64,000 nucleotides of DNA from Candidatus Obscuribacterales bacterium (GTDB lineage: Bacteria; Cyanobacteriota; Vampirovibrionia; Obscuribacterales; Obscuribacteraceae): NCBI GenBank assembly GCA_020634035.1, contig JACKCM010000001.1, positions 310,001-374,000 of the forward strand, read 5' to 3'. Each line of letters starts with the position of its first letter. Within the stretch, counting starts at the first letter, position 1. Positions 25,125 through 35,124 of the stretch are shown one piece after another. Below the pieces are notes generated by a model. That model searched no databases, was not told where the DNA came from, and worked only from the letters and a program-made list of their open reading frames with translations. The position numbers were made by a program, and so were the translations under genes.

Positions 25125-27776
25125 TTAGATCGAGCCGGCCACAACGGTGACCGCACGATCAACCTGCATGTGACGCTTGATGGCAGCGTCCACCTCGTCC
25201 TTGGTCAGAGAGGCATAGTCGGTCTCGATGGTGTCCATGGACTCCATCGGCAAACCCAGGGCTTCACGACCGGCGATGGCGCTGGCGATACCCATGGTGT
25301 TGCGCAAACCGACTACGAACTGACCGTAGACTCGGCTCTTCTCGTCGGCAAGCTCCCGCTCGGTGATACCATTGGAGTGGTAATCGGCCATGACCTCTTG
25401 AATCAGTTCAAGGGCGCGATCCACGTTCTCCGGGTTGACCGAAACGGTGATCTTCCACGGCGACCCGCTGATCTGGGAGTTGCCCAGACGCGAGTAGATA
25501 CCGTAGGTGAGACCATGCTTGACCCGAACGACCTTACCCAGGCGAGCACTGATCGTGTCATTGCCCAGGGCGGCGTTCGCGATGCTGAAGGCCTGGTAGT
25601 CGTCCGAAATACGCTGCACGCTGGCAGGTACACCGATGACGATGTCCACGTTGGCCTTGCCGGGCATCGGAACGTTCACCCTCGAAGCCTTTTCAGGCAT
25701 CGTGAAGACAGGCGGCACAATCAGCTTCGCCTCGACACCACTCCAGTCCTTGAGCTCCTGCGGAACCAGGTCGAGCGCGTTGTCTGCGTCGATATCACCG
25801 ACGATGGTGATGATGGTCCGTGCCGGAGAGAAGTTGTCGCGGTGATAGGCATGCATCATCTCGGTAGTGAAACCGGGAATTTCAGCCGCCATCTTGTCGA
25901 ACGGAGCTTCCCACAGATACGAGTCCTCCGGGTAGAGGGCCCGGCTGAGAGCAGCGCTCGCCACTTCTTCGGTCTGGGAGTTGAGGCTCTTGAAGTGCGA
26001 GATGTACATCGGCTTCAGGGTGTCGAGACCCTTCTGAGGGAATACCGGGCTGGTGAGCAGCGCCGACAACAGAGCCATGTAATCGCCGATGTCGTCGACG
26101 ACCACGGTGGAGCCGAAGTTGACATCGAACAGACGCGCGCTGAAGCGCAGGTTTGTGCTCATCCCCTTGAGGGCGCGAGCAATCTCCTCCTGGGTCCAAC
26201 CCTTCGCACCGTAGGTGATCAGGTCGCTTGCCAGGGTAGGAAGAAGATGTCCGCCCGGCTGCGCACAGAAGTCGCCTGCGCGGACAGAACCCGACACGCT
26301 GACAGTCCCTGAGCCAGGCGTCGCCATGGCAAGAACAGTCAAGCCGTTATCGAGAACAAAACGCTTGATGCGGGACGCGAAGGACTTCTCGGCAGTATCC
26401 GACGGTGAGCCGGATCCGCTCTTGCCCTCAGCACCATCCGCTTCATCGCTGCCGCCGGCGACGGGGTCTTCGGGAAGGAAGACACCGACCGTGCTGCTCT
26501 TGCGATTGAAGTAACGCTTTGCCACGCCAACGACATCGTCGGCGGTGACTGCAGCGAAACGCTCGGCATAGTCCACGCTCCAGGTCCAGTCGGCCACAGC
26601 CTCACCGTCCATGAGCATGTTTGCCACGCGCATCGAGTCATCCCGCTTCAACTTCTCAGACTTGGCCTTCGCCTTGACGGCGATCGCCAGCTCTTCGTCC
26701 GTGGGCGGCTCGCTCTTGAGCTTCTCCACCTCGGCAACCAGAATCGTCTCCACCTCTTCGGCAGAGACGCCCGGCGCGCAGTCGGCTTCCACCATGAAGA
26801 TACTGGGGTCGCGCAGCTGCAGGCTGTACGAAGAGACGCTCACCGCCTTACCCGACTCGATCAGAGCCTTGTAGAGACGGCTATTGCTGTTGCCGCTGTG
26901 ACCGAGAACATCTGCCGCCATGGCGAGGGCGTGGATGTCGTCGTGGTCCGCACCCGGAGACCGGAATGCGATCGAGACATTCACCGGGTCCTGGCTCGGG
27001 CGATTGATCTCGAAGCGACGCTGACCTTCCTGACCAGGCTCCACAGTGTAGACCTGGGGGATCGGATGGGGCGACGCCGGGATCTTGCCGAAGTGTTCGG
27101 CGATGAGAGCCAGCGCTTCGAGGGTCTCGAAGTCGCCGGAGAGGATGACCGTGGCGTTGTTCGGCCAGTAGAACGTGTCGTAGAACTCACGCATGCGCTC
27201 CATGGGAACACCTTCCACGTCGGAGCGCCAGCCGATGACCGGGTGATGATACGGGTGCTCCTGGTAGGCTGTCGCCATCAGAAGCTTGAACATGACCTGG
27301 CCCGGATTGTTCTCGCCACGCTCGAACTCGTTGCGGACAACGGTCATCTCGGAGTTGCGATCGTCCTCGGTGAGCACCAGGTTACGCATGCGGTCGGCTT
27401 CGACCGCCAGCGTCAGCCCGAGCTTGTCCTTCGGAACGACCTCGAAATAGTTGGTGCGATCGTAGAACGTGGTAGCGTTGTTGAGGGCACCGATAGGCTT
27501 CATGATGTCATCGAAGCCATTGCCGTCCTTCGGGTTCCGCTCCTTCGTTCCCTTGAACATCATGTGCTCGAGGAAGTGAGTAGAACCGGTGAAGCCGACA
27601 CCCTCGTTACGGGAGCCAACACGGTAAACGATCATCGTGGTCACGACAGGGGCGACATGGCTTTCAGCCAGAAGCACCTTCAGACCATTGGAATCCAGAC
27701 GAAACTCGGAAACACCGCCCTTCTCCTGAACGGCGGTGAAACCGAGAGCTTTGATTTCACTATTGGAACTTTTCAT
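25125..27776 (-). CDS. M16 zinc peptidase, active plus inactive halves fused
   Basis: 883 aa. The first half has the inverted zinc motif HFLEH (H67, E70, H71) with the downstream Glu in RNEFERGENNP. The second half, from about residue 470 (SRIKRFVLDNGLTVLAM), repeats the fold without HxxEH (GGHLLPTLASDLITYGAKG in its place). This is the pitrilysin-type arrangement in one chain. No signal peptide is evident, so cytoplasmic peptide degradation is likely. The linker at about 440-465 is Gly/Ser-rich. It stands between an S41 protease and PepP, each with its own terminator. Confidence 0.92.
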   Translation of the reverse strand: MKSSNSEIKALGFTAVQEKGGVSEFRLDSNGLKVLLAESHVAPVVTTMIVYRVGSRNEGVGFTGSTHFLEHMMFKGTKERNPKDGNGFDDIMKPIGALNNATTFYDRTNYFEVVPKDKLGLTLAVEADRMRNLVLTEDDRNSEMTVVRNEFERGENNPGQVMFKLLMATAYQEHPYHHPVIGWRSDVEGVPMERMREFYDTFYWPNNATVILSGDFETLEALALIAEHFGKIPASPHPIPQVYTVEPGQEGQRRFEINRPSQDPVNVSIAFRSPGADHDDIHALAMAADVLGHSGNSNSRLYKALIESGKAVSVSSYSLQLRDPSIFMVEADCAPGVSAEEVETILVAEVEKLKSEPPTDEELAIAVKAKAKSEKLKRDDSMRVANMLMDGEAVADWTWSVDYAERFAAVTADDVVGVAKRYFNRKSSTVGVFLPEDPVAGGSDEADGAEGKSGSGSPSDTAEKSFASRIKRFVLDNGLTVLAMATPGSGTVSVSGSVRAGDFCAQPGGHLLPTLASDLITYGAKGWTQEEIARALKGMSTNLRFSARLFDVNFGSTVVVDDIGDYMALLSALLTSPVFPQKGLDTLKPMYISHFKSLNSQTEEVASAALSRALYPEDSYLWEAPFDKMAAEIPGFTTEMMHAYHRDNFSPARTIITIVGDIDADNALDLVPQELKDWSGVEAKLIVPPVFTMPEKASRVNVPMPGKANVDIVIGVPASVQRISDDYQAFSIANAALGNDTISARLGKVVRVKHGLTYGIYSRLGNSQISGSPWKITVSVNPENVDRALELIQEVMADYHSNGITERELADEKSRVYGQFVVGLRNTMGIASAIAGREALGLPMESMDTIETDYASLTKDEVDAAIKRHMQVDRAVTVVAGSI

Positions 27777-27877
27777 AATGGTTGCTCCATTTTCTCGCGC
27801 ACTGCGATGAGTGCACTATTTTTCGCTGCGGCTTGCCGAACGCGATCTGCCGCCACAGCTTTTGGAGGAAAGAGACA

Positions 27878-27917
27878 AGCGAAGGTCAGGTGCCTGAGAA
27901 GACTCCCGACCTCCGCT
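27878..27917 (-). terminator. hairpin after S41 protease gene
   Basis: AGCGAAGGTCAGG (27878-27890) pairs with CCGACCTCCGCT (27906-27917) with two wobbles. Minus strand then reads TGTCTCTTTCC, only moderately T-rich; a weak terminator or processing hairpin. Confidence 0.55.
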
Positions 27918-27935
27918 CAAACCAGCGAATCTGCC

Positions 27936-29369
27936 TCAGTTGCCGCTCGAGATCTGCTTGTTGAGCAGGTCGATGGCATACTGAAGCTGGTTATCCGTAT
28001 CGGAACGAGGCTCGAAGTTCTTGCCCCGCTCGACCACGTGGTCGGGCGTGATACCGATCCGGTTCTTGTGAGCATCGCCTACCCAGTGCCACTTGCCGTG
28101 CTGGCCGGCGACCGGCGAGAGGAAGCGGAAGGTGGTGATGCGAAGCAGCGTCTGACCGGCGAAAGGAATCATCGTCTGGCCGATACCCTTGCCGAAGCTC
28201 TGGGTGCCGACTACGATAGCCCGGTCATTGCCCTGAAGGGAGCCGGTCAGGACTTCGGAAGCCGACGCCGAACCACCGTCCACGAGGACAACCAGCGGTC
28301 GCCCACGCGAAAGGTCTTCCGGACGCGGTCCTTCGTCGATGACATCGAAGGTCTTGGCACCATTGGCGCCATCAACCACTCGCACTTCCTGGAGACTGTC
28401 GGGAGTCAGCAAGCTGATCACCTCGTCATGTTCCCTTCCGGGCATACGGGTGTCGACCTTGATGATCGGACCTTCCTCCAGGAACATGGCAGCGATGTTA
28501 TAGGCGAAATCGAGTCGACCGCCCGGGTTGCCGCGCAGGTCGAGGATCAACGCCTCGGCATCCTTGTGTTCATCGAAAGCAGCCCGCATCTCATCGAGAG
28601 TGTCGTTCTGGATGAACTCGGACAGTCCGATGTAGCCGACCTTGCCATAGGTCTTCGAGGTGACGGTGGGAAGCTCGACAATGCCACGAGTGACGGTGAC
28701 CGAACGCTCGTGACCGGAAGAGTCACGAACGATCAGCGCCACCTTGGAACCGGCTTTGTCCTTGAGCTTCGTGACCAGCGCCTCCATGTTCACGCCCTTG
28801 AAAGACGTGCCATCGGCACTGACCAGAGCCTCGCCGTCTTTGATGCCGGCAGCCTCGGACGGACCACCAGGGATGACCCGGTGCACCAGCGGGTAGCCAT
28901 CGGCGTCAACCAGCGGGAACGGAATTCCCTTGGCGTCGACCACGGGGCTCTTGTCCGGGTTCTGCTGGAAGCGGAACTCGATGCCCACACCGGCGAAGTT
29001 GCCGGCGGCCTCTTGATTGAGCGCCTCCACCTCTTTGGGGCTGTGCAGCCGGGTGTAGGGGTCATCGAGCGAGGCGATCATTTCGTTGGCGAATTTGATC
29101 GCGTCATCCCGGGAGTGAATCTTGTCGTCGAACTTGTGTTCGAATTCGGCCCACTTCTCCGGATCGACCTTGGTCAGGTGCATCTCCGGCACGGTTTCCC
29201 AGGCGGCATGGTAGAGCTGCAAGGGAGTGGGAGCGAGATAGATCTGCGCGATCTGAACGCCGACCGCAGCAAAAAACAGAAAGCCTGCCAGGGCAAGGAG
29301 ACCCAAACCCTGCAGAACACGGGCGAATGCGCCCTTGCGCTTATCGTGCGCAGGAGCCAGAATACGCAT
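27936..29369 (-). CDS. S41 C-terminal-processing protease with PDZ domain
   Basis: 477 aa. One N-terminal membrane segment (about 20-45) places the enzyme outside the membrane. A PDZ domain follows (GVGIEFRF ... VIPGGPSEAAGIKDGEALVSADG, about 125-225), then the S41 core with LILDLRGNPGGRLD, nucleophile Ser369 in DGGSASASEVL and general-base Lys394 in QSFGKGIGQT, 25 residues apart as expected for Ctp proteases. It trims or degrades exported proteins from their C-termini. SD AGGAGG is very strong. Confidence 0.92.
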   Translation of the reverse strand: MRILAPAHDKRKGAFARVLQGLGLLALAGFLFFAAVGVQIAQIYLAPTPLQLYHAAWETVPEMHLTKVDPEKWAEFEHKFDDKIHSRDDAIKFANEMIASLDDPYTRLHSPKEVEALNQEAAGNFAGVGIEFRFQQNPDKSPVVDAKGIPFPLVDADGYPLVHRVIPGGPSEAAGIKDGEALVSADGTSFKGVNMEALVTKLKDKAGSKVALIVRDSSGHERSVTVTRGIVELPTVTSKTYGKVGYIGLSEFIQNDTLDEMRAAFDEHKDAEALILDLRGNPGGRLDFAYNIAAMFLEEGPIIKVDTRMPGREHDEVISLLTPDSLQEVRVVDGANGAKTFDVIDEGPRPEDLSRGRPLVVLVDGGSASASEVLTGSLQGNDRAIVVGTQSFGKGIGQTMIPFAGQTLLRITTFRFLSPVAGQHGKWHWVGDAHKNRIGITPDHVVERGKNFEPRSDTDNQLQYAIDLLNKQISSGN

Positions 29370-30436
29370 GGTATCCTCCTAAATTTACTCGCGTCAAAAA
29401 GATTCGGACGTCTACTAAAGAGTCCATCGCGAGTTTGGTTGAAGATGAGATCTTCTTGAGTCCAAGGGTCATCCTGCGGCAATGAACAGATTCGCAGGAT
29501 GTGCTACCACGAACAGTGCAAAGAACACTGCAGTCGAGAGTGGGGTGGCTATTAGATTAGGAGTTGTCGGTGACTAAAAGCCCTTGGAACATCAAAGAAG
29601 ATATGTGCCTTATATGCTATGAAACCCGACGTTCTCTAATCAAATAGAAGATTGTTCAAGAAAGAATCAGGAAAAATTCGGATAAGGAATCGCTCATAGA
29701 ACTATAACCAGTTATGAACTCGGGCTAATTTCATGATTTTTCTAAGAGGGCTCTTCAGCCCCTCTCCCCTTACACTGAAACCGTTTCGAGCATCACACCG
29801 AGATCCGGCTACTGTTTCTCTGACTTAGCGAAGGTGCGCAACCGACTTAACCATTACTCCACTTCCATTTTTTTAAGCTTTCAAACATTCTGTTCAATGT
29901 CTGCATTCGCAACGCAGACAGGGATCACAAGACGATCACATCGAGCAGATGATTTTTGAACAGAAGCAAAAACGCCTGATCTCAACGCCAAATTTATTTG
30001 ACACCATATACGATGGCACCAAAAAAACCTGTATCACGCAAGCAAAATAGCACCACTGTCGATACCTTAAGAAATTGAGAACATTCACAATCCCTTAAGA
30101 AAGCAAGGGCGGGGACGCGACAAAATTCGATGCTTTCAAGTCATGTAAAGCATGTTTTACAGTTAGCCTAATAAACGTCAGGTAAAAACTTATGGCTAGT
30201 TCGAACAATTTGTTATACAGGTAGTTTCGGACTCGAAACTCTTGGTAGACCAGGTTATCTCTCCCTTTCTCACTGTCCGTCGGTGACCAGCTCACAGAAA
30301 CGATTTCGAAGCCAATTCAACAGTTCCGACACCTCGTCATCGAGGTGGAATCGAGCATTGGAAGAGGATCTCGACGCAGTTAGAGACAACCGGGAGAACG
30401 TTTTTCAGATCAAACATCTACCTGAGAGGTGTTGCC
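29370..30436. other. gene-free divergent region
   Basis: More than 1 kb between divergent genes with no convincing ORF or RNA gene. CATCCTGCG (29470-29478) pairs with CGCAGGATG (29492-29500) in the 5' leader of the protease gene. CTTATATGCTATGAA (29609-29623) is a weak match to the AT palindrome. Most of the stretch is plain AT-rich sequence. Confidence 0.4.
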
Positions 30437-31990
30437 ATGAACAGATATTCAGATGTTTCAAAAGGGATAGCAGCCACCGGCGAGTTGCCAGGCAGGATAA
30501 CCAATCTGCCGAATGAAGTTGTTTCCAGGCTCGCAAAAGAGAGACATGCTCTCGAAAGAGCGCTGAAGCAACCAGATACAACTTACCTTGTGGTGCCATC
30601 GATTTCGGTGGATCACGAAGAGATCCAGTTTATTCAAAGAGCGCTGGTGGACTATGAACACCGGCTACTCTGGTTGATCAATCGCGCAGAGAACGGCAGA
30701 AGAGTGGTGTTCGTATCTGCACTGCCCACATCGCGCGCGGCAACCTCCCAGCTTCTGGCCTGTGCCGCAGCGTGCAGCCACGGCAATGTTGCGCTAGAAA
30801 CCATCTGCCTGGAAGACACATCTCCGCTGCCCCTGGCAGACAAGATTCTGGCTCGTCAAGATTGGCTCAAACGCTTGCAGCATACGGTTCAGTCCGACGA
30901 CAAAAACGTCGTCCTGGTGCCGTTTATGGGAACCGACAGAGAATTCCATCTGGGAGAGATCCTGGGTATTCCTGTGGCTGCCACCCCATTTGAGCTCAAT
31001 TATCTAGGCACCAAAAGCGGTAGCAGAAAAGTCTGCCGCAAAGCCAGTCTCATTGTTCCGGAGGGTTTCGAAGATATCGAAGACGAAAAGCAGATAATCG
31101 AGGCCGCTGACGAGCTATGGTTCAAGGGTCCCGAACGCCGCCGTCTGGTGGTGAAGATAAACGAGGGTATCTCCGGCTTCGGAAACGGTGTCCTCAGCCT
31201 GCCTTTCAAAGACCCTCGCGAGCTCAGCCCCAGTACCCGCAGAGTCCTGCTAAGAGAGGCCCTGGAGCATCTCAGCTTCCAGACCAGCTTGCAAGAGTAC
31301 GACTTCTTCATGACCAGATTGAAGAAGATTGGTGGTGTCGTCGAAGAGTTTCTCGAGGGCAAGAAAAAGACCTCGCCTAGCGGCCAGGGCTTTCTTCACC
31401 CTGATGGCGTTGTGGAATTGCTTTCGACTCACGAGCAAATCCTCACCGGACCTGACGGAATGGTCTACGATGGAGCTCTTTTCCCCGCAATTCAAAAGAG
31501 TGCTATCGGCAGAGACACCATAAAAGTGGGCGAAATCCTGCGGGACGAAGGAGCCGTAGCCTATTATGGAGTGGACTTTCTGATGGTGGACGGCAAACGC
31601 TATGCCCTGGAGATCAATCTCCGGCAGGGCGGCACCACCCATCTGCGCGCCCAAGCGATGTTGTCCACCGGAGCCACATTTGACGCCAGATCTGGTGACT
31701 TCCTGGACGAAGTGGGGCGCAAAATGTTTTATGCGGGCACCGACGGGCTCAAGGATTCACGCCTGAAAACGCTGCCGATCTATCTTTTGCTGGAGCACTT
31801 CGACGAGACCGGATTGAAGTTCCGGCGCTCCAGGGGAGAAGGGGTGTTATTCCATCTGCTCGACTCGGTTAATCGCTCCGGTGCAGTCGGTTTCACTGCC
31901 GTATCGGCCACCCGTGCTGGTGCGAAGAAACTATTCAGACAGACCCGAACAGAGATAAATCGCCTCCTGGCTCGCCACGGAAAACGCTGA
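30437..31990 (+). CDS. ATP-grasp ligase, PGM1-like
   Basis: 517 aa. The C-terminal half is an ATP-grasp domain: the Gly-rich loop KINEGISGFGNGVL (about 240), VEEFLEG at the hinge, YYGVDFLMVDGKRYALEINLRQGGTTH with the metal-binding Glu-Asn pair, and a HFDETGLKFR C-terminus. This layout and the long N-terminal domain match PGM1-type peptide ligases, which join amino acids or peptides to a carboxylate at ATP cost. No biosynthetic partner genes sit next to it. The start is chosen at the ATG at 30437 after GAGAGGTGTTGCC. Confidence 0.8.
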   Translation: MNRYSDVSKGIAATGELPGRITNLPNEVVSRLAKERHALERALKQPDTTYLVVPSISVDHEEIQFIQRALVDYEHRLLWLINRAENGRRVVFVSALPTSRAATSQLLACAAACSHGNVALETICLEDTSPLPLADKILARQDWLKRLQHTVQSDDKNVVLVPFMGTDREFHLGEILGIPVAATPFELNYLGTKSGSRKVCRKASLIVPEGFEDIEDEKQIIEAADELWFKGPERRRLVVKINEGISGFGNGVLSLPFKDPRELSPSTRRVLLREALEHLSFQTSLQEYDFFMTRLKKIGGVVEEFLEGKKKTSPSGQGFLHPDGVVELLSTHEQILTGPDGMVYDGALFPAIQKSAIGRDTIKVGEILRDEGAVAYYGVDFLMVDGKRYALEINLRQGGTTHLRAQAMLSTGATFDARSGDFLDEVGRKMFYAGTDGLKDSRLKTLPIYLLLEHFDETGLKFRRSRGEGVLFHLLDSVNRSGAVGFTAVSATRAGAKKLFRQTRTEINRLLARHGKR

Positions 31991-32006
31991 TTTCGGCTCG
32001 AACAGA

Positions 32007-32050
32007 AGGTCCGGTAGACAGATAGTCTGTCGGACCTCTGTTCTTGCTGC
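32007..32050 (+). terminator. terminator of ATP-grasp gene
   Basis: AGGTCC (32007-32012) and GACAGA (32017-32022) pair with TCTGTC-GGACCT (32026-32037), loop TAG, followed by CTGTTCTTGCTGCTTC. Confidence 0.65.
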
Positions 32051-32056
32051 TTCACA

Positions 32057-32116
32057 CAATACCGGCACCGGCAAAATCCATTGCTATTCTGCCGGTATTG
32101 TTTAGAAACCCTTTTT
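32057..32116 (+). terminator. second terminator hairpin in the convergent gap
   Basis: CAATACCGGC (32057-32066) and GCCGGTATTG (32091-32100), 10 bp perfect, then TTTAGAAACCCTTTTT. It serves the plus strand mainly; minus-strand use by folC is possible but has no T-tract. Confidence 0.65.
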
Positions 32117-32131
32117 ATTATATGTCATAGT
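32117..32131. repeat. terminator-associated AT palindrome, copy 7
   Basis: ATTATATGTCATAGT, directly after CTTTTT, between convergent genes. Confidence 0.65.
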
Positions 32132-32172
32132 ATTTTATGCAAAAACAGAAAAGATCTTGAATTTGAATCCCT

Positions 32173-33546
32173 TTAGAGACTGTAAACCAGCTCCCAGGCT
32201 TTATCCTTCAAAACAAATTCTCTGGCTTCTCCGACCACATACATCGAACCGGTCACACAGATTATTTCATCCTCTTGCGCTATCTCAAACGCTTTTTCAA
32301 TCGCTTCAGAAACGCTCTGACAGGCAACCACATCTTCGCTTCTTGTGCCAAGCAATGTGATCACGTCAATTATCTCTTCCGGCTTCATCGAGCGAATGTT
32401 GTTGGACCTGGTTGCCACACAGATCCGGCTCAATCCGCTCAACTCTTTCCAGATAGCGCTGACATTTTTGTCCGAGTTCAAGCCAATAACAAAAACACAA
32501 GACTTGACTCCAAAAGCGGATTTGAGCGTCTCAGCAAGAACTTGAGCTGATTCATGATTATGGGCAGCATCCACAACAATTGCCGGCGCACCGGATGTTG
32601 AAGATGTGAGCACTTGCATTCGACCAGGAATAACCAGTTCGCGCAAACCTTTCTCTATCTGCTCATCAGATATCGGACTACCTTGCAGGGAAATAGCGTC
32701 AATAGCAGCTATGGCAGTGGTGGCATTGGTGACCTGGTGGGCGCCGATCAAGGGAATGAAATACTCTTTAGAGCCTTTCTCGGACTCTACGACGAAAGTC
32801 TGACCATTGATGTCCTGGGATAAAATTCTGGTTTTATAGCTTCTGCTCACGTCGATGAAGTTGGCGTGCACTTCCCGGCAACGGCGACCTACCGCTGTGC
32901 TGGCACCTTTGTCCTTCTGTGGCGCAAGAATTGCCATACATTCCGGAGTAATTATGCCTGCTTTGTTCGTCGCAATCTCTGTCTGGGTAGAGCCTAAAAT
33001 CTCCACATGCTCCAGACTGACCGGAGTAATAATCGCGACCTCTTTGGTGTTGAAGACATTGGTGACATCATACCTGCCACCGAGGCCGACCTCGACGATT
33101 TGCCAATCAACGTTGCGTTCTTCTTTTGCTGCCAGGTGGAAGAAAAGCGCGGTAAGAATTCCGAAGGTAGAAATTGTGTTATTTCCCGAAGCTTTCTCAG
33201 CTTCGATAGCTGACTTTATTTCGGCAATTCCGGCAGCAAATTCGTCTTTTGTTACCGGTGTTCCACCAAAAGCAATACGCTCGCAATAGTCATGGAGATG
33301 AGGGCTGGTGAAAAGAGCGGTTTTGAAGCCGGCCTGGTCGAGAATTCTCGAGACCATAACCGAAGTACTGCCCTTGCCTTTAGAACCAGCCACATGGATT
33401 GTCTTTCTGCCAAGCTGGGGATTGCCCATGCGCTCGAGCAGCGCTCGCATGGAAGGCAGGCCCATGGTCGGTCCTCTGGCTCCGAAGGTTGCTCGTTCCA
33501 TGTCCGGGAACGACTGTATGTAAGCTATGGCTTCCGAATAGTTCAT
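32173..33546 (-). CDS. folC: folylpolyglutamate/dihydrofolate synthase
   Basis: 457 aa. Mur-ligase fold: P-loop HVAGSKGKGST (residues 51-61), the folate-binding FTSPHLHDYCERI, the VEVGLGGRYDVTN strand with the catalytic lysine region further on (TNKAGII), and the C-terminal domain start PGRMQVL with IVVDAAHNHESA. It adds glutamate to (dihydro)folate, keeping the cofactor in the cell. No clear SD is seen before the ATG; the mRNA may be leaderless or start close by. It diverges from the aminotransferase gene at 33790. Confidence 0.93.
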   Translation of the reverse strand: MNYSEAIAYIQSFPDMERATFGARGPTMGLPSMRALLERMGNPQLGRKTIHVAGSKGKGSTSVMVSRILDQAGFKTALFTSPHLHDYCERIAFGGTPVTKDEFAAGIAEIKSAIEAEKASGNNTISTFGILTALFFHLAAKEERNVDWQIVEVGLGGRYDVTNVFNTKEVAIITPVSLEHVEILGSTQTEIATNKAGIITPECMAILAPQKDKGASTAVGRRCREVHANFIDVSRSYKTRILSQDINGQTFVVESEKGSKEYFIPLIGAHQVTNATTAIAAIDAISLQGSPISDEQIEKGLRELVIPGRMQVLTSSTSGAPAIVVDAAHNHESAQVLAETLKSAFGVKSCVFVIGLNSDKNVSAIWKELSGLSRICVATRSNNIRSMKPEEIIDVITLLGTRSEDVVACQSVSEAIEKAFEIAQEDEIICVTGSMYVVGEAREFVLKDKAWELVYSL

Positions 33547-33583
33547 TATCTTGACATCAATGTTAACTAGTAAGTCATATCTC

Positions 33584-33611
33584 TTGACCTGAGAGATAGA
33601 TCTTCCATAAG
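33584..33611 (+). promoter_or_regulatory. candidate sigma70 promoter for aminotransferase
   Basis: TTGACC (33584-33589), 16-bp spacer, CATAAG (33606-33611). A second TTGACA lies at 33551. Similarity only; weak -10. Confidence 0.3.
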
Positions 33612-33789
33612 TTCATAGCACTTTCTCCATTTGTGTACAAGGTTCCTAATACTTTTCCACAAGCTTCTTCGAATTACACGTTAACAAGGCCCGACTAGAA
33701 CTCTGTTCCAGCCGGTGCAACAGTCCAAGACTTTTAACTTCTCACGGATTAGCCGACCTACTCAAGCAATCCGAACGGAGGCCCTTGTC

Positions 33790-35025
33790 ATGACAAAATC
33801 AGACAGCAAATCGGCGCGTTCCGATAATTATCCGTTCGCGCTGCGGCTGCAAGACCTTGCTCCCTCGAGCCTCAAACTTGCCGCCGCCGGATCCCGAACT
33901 TCAGCCATCGACCTGGCATCGGGAGCACCGCTTTTCCCCACCCCTGTGCTGATGAAAGCCGGTGCGGTGGACGCGATTATGGGAGACCAGAACCAGTACG
34001 GGAATCCCTGGGGAGACCTTGTCCTCCGGCAAAAGATCGCCGAATTCACCTCGGAAGTATGCGGAAACGGAACCGGAAGCGCGATCGACCCGGAAAGGCA
34101 GATCACCATTACCAATGGCAGCTCTTCCGCCCTCGCTGCGACCCTGTTTGCGACCATCAATCCAGGTGACGAAGTGCTGGTTTTCGAGCCCTGCTACGAA
34201 AGCTATATCTCGGCAATCAAAATGGCAGGCGGAATACCCAGATTCGTTCCGCTCAACCCGGACGACTGGAGCATTCGTCTCGACCGATTGGAAGACGCCT
34301 TCACGCCGAAGACCAGAGCGGCAATTCTCAACAGCCCGCACAACCCTACCGGGCAGATCTTCACCGCCGACCAGATCTCCTACCTGCTCGACCTGCTCGA
34401 GGTCAACAACGGCATTCTGATCAGCGATGAGATTTACTCGAACCTGATTTTCGGAGAGAACCGGCATATCTCGCCTCTGGCGTCCTGTGCCGTCGATCCC
34501 GAACGGGTAGTGGTGATCAACGGTCTCTCCAAAGCTTACAACGTAAGCGGCTGGAGAATAGGCTGGGTTCTCGCTTCTGCCGCGCGCACCGAGGCTGTTC
34601 GCATCGTTCATTCCACTTTCGGTCTGTCGGCGCCGACACCCCTCCAGGTTGCGGCACGACTGGCTTTCGAACCGGCAGACACCGAGGAAGAAGCCGCAGA
34701 AGCTCCCGGCTCCATCGCCTATTACCAGGGCAATCTGGACATCCTGCATCAAGCCATCGTCGATGCTGGCATGAAAGCAGTGAAACCCCGGGGCGGCACT
34801 TTCATCCTGGCCGATGCTTCCAATCTGCGCACAGATCAACTGAGCGCCCGGGATGTTCTTCTGGAGAAGACCGGAATTCTCACGATTTCAGGAACCCCTT
34901 TCTTTCCTGAACAAAAATCGGGAGACCGCTATCTGCGCTTCTGCTTTGCCCGGGAACGACAACTGATTGAAGAAGCCTGCCAAAAACTGGCGCTTCTCGG
35001 TCAGCCACCCGAATCCCCGCAGTAG
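33790..35025 (+). CDS. PLP-dependent class I/II aminotransferase
   Basis: 411 aa from the ATG at 33790 behind GGAGG; a GTG at 33715 would add an unlikely tail. Fold-type I motifs: NQYGNPWGDLVLRQKIA, TNGSSSALAATL, NSPHNPTGQ, ISDEIYSNLIF and the Schiff-base Lys in INGLSKAYNVSGWRIGW. The family covers aspartate/aromatic aminotransferases and related lyases; the substrate cannot be told. An insertion (PADTEEEAAEAPGS) is acidic and may be a surface loop. Closed by the terminator at 35054. Confidence 0.9.
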   Translation: MTKSDSKSARSDNYPFALRLQDLAPSSLKLAAAGSRTSAIDLASGAPLFPTPVLMKAGAVDAIMGDQNQYGNPWGDLVLRQKIAEFTSEVCGNGTGSAIDPERQITITNGSSSALAATLFATINPGDEVLVFEPCYESYISAIKMAGGIPRFVPLNPDDWSIRLDRLEDAFTPKTRAAILNSPHNPTGQIFTADQISYLLDLLEVNNGILISDEIYSNLIFGENRHISPLASCAVDPERVVVINGLSKAYNVSGWRIGWVLASAARTEAVRIVHSTFGLSAPTPLQVAARLAFEPADTEEEAAEAPGSIAYYQGNLDILHQAIVDAGMKAVKPRGGTFILADASNLRTDQLSARDVLLEKTGILTISGTPFFPEQKSGDRYLRFCFARERQLIEEACQKLALLGQPPESPQ

Positions 35026-35053
35026 AAACAGCAAAATCAGCTTATTATGCGAT

Positions 35054-35098
35054 GGATGAGAGATCTCAAAAACCGATCTCTCATCCGTCTGCTTTTAA
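35054..35098 (+). terminator. terminator of aminotransferase gene
   Basis: GGATGAGAGATC (35054-35065) and GATCTCTCATCC (35075-35086), 12 bp perfect, then GTCTGCTTTTAAAA. Confidence 0.85.
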
Positions 35099-35109
35099 AA
35101 TCGCTTTCT

Positions 35110-35124
35110 ATGATCTCTTATAGT
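35110..35124. repeat. terminator-associated AT palindrome, copy 8
   Basis: ATGATCTCTTATAGT followed by ATTTTATAA, about 12 bp after the T-tract; left arm imperfect (CTATGAT two bases upstream also pairs). Confidence 0.5.
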
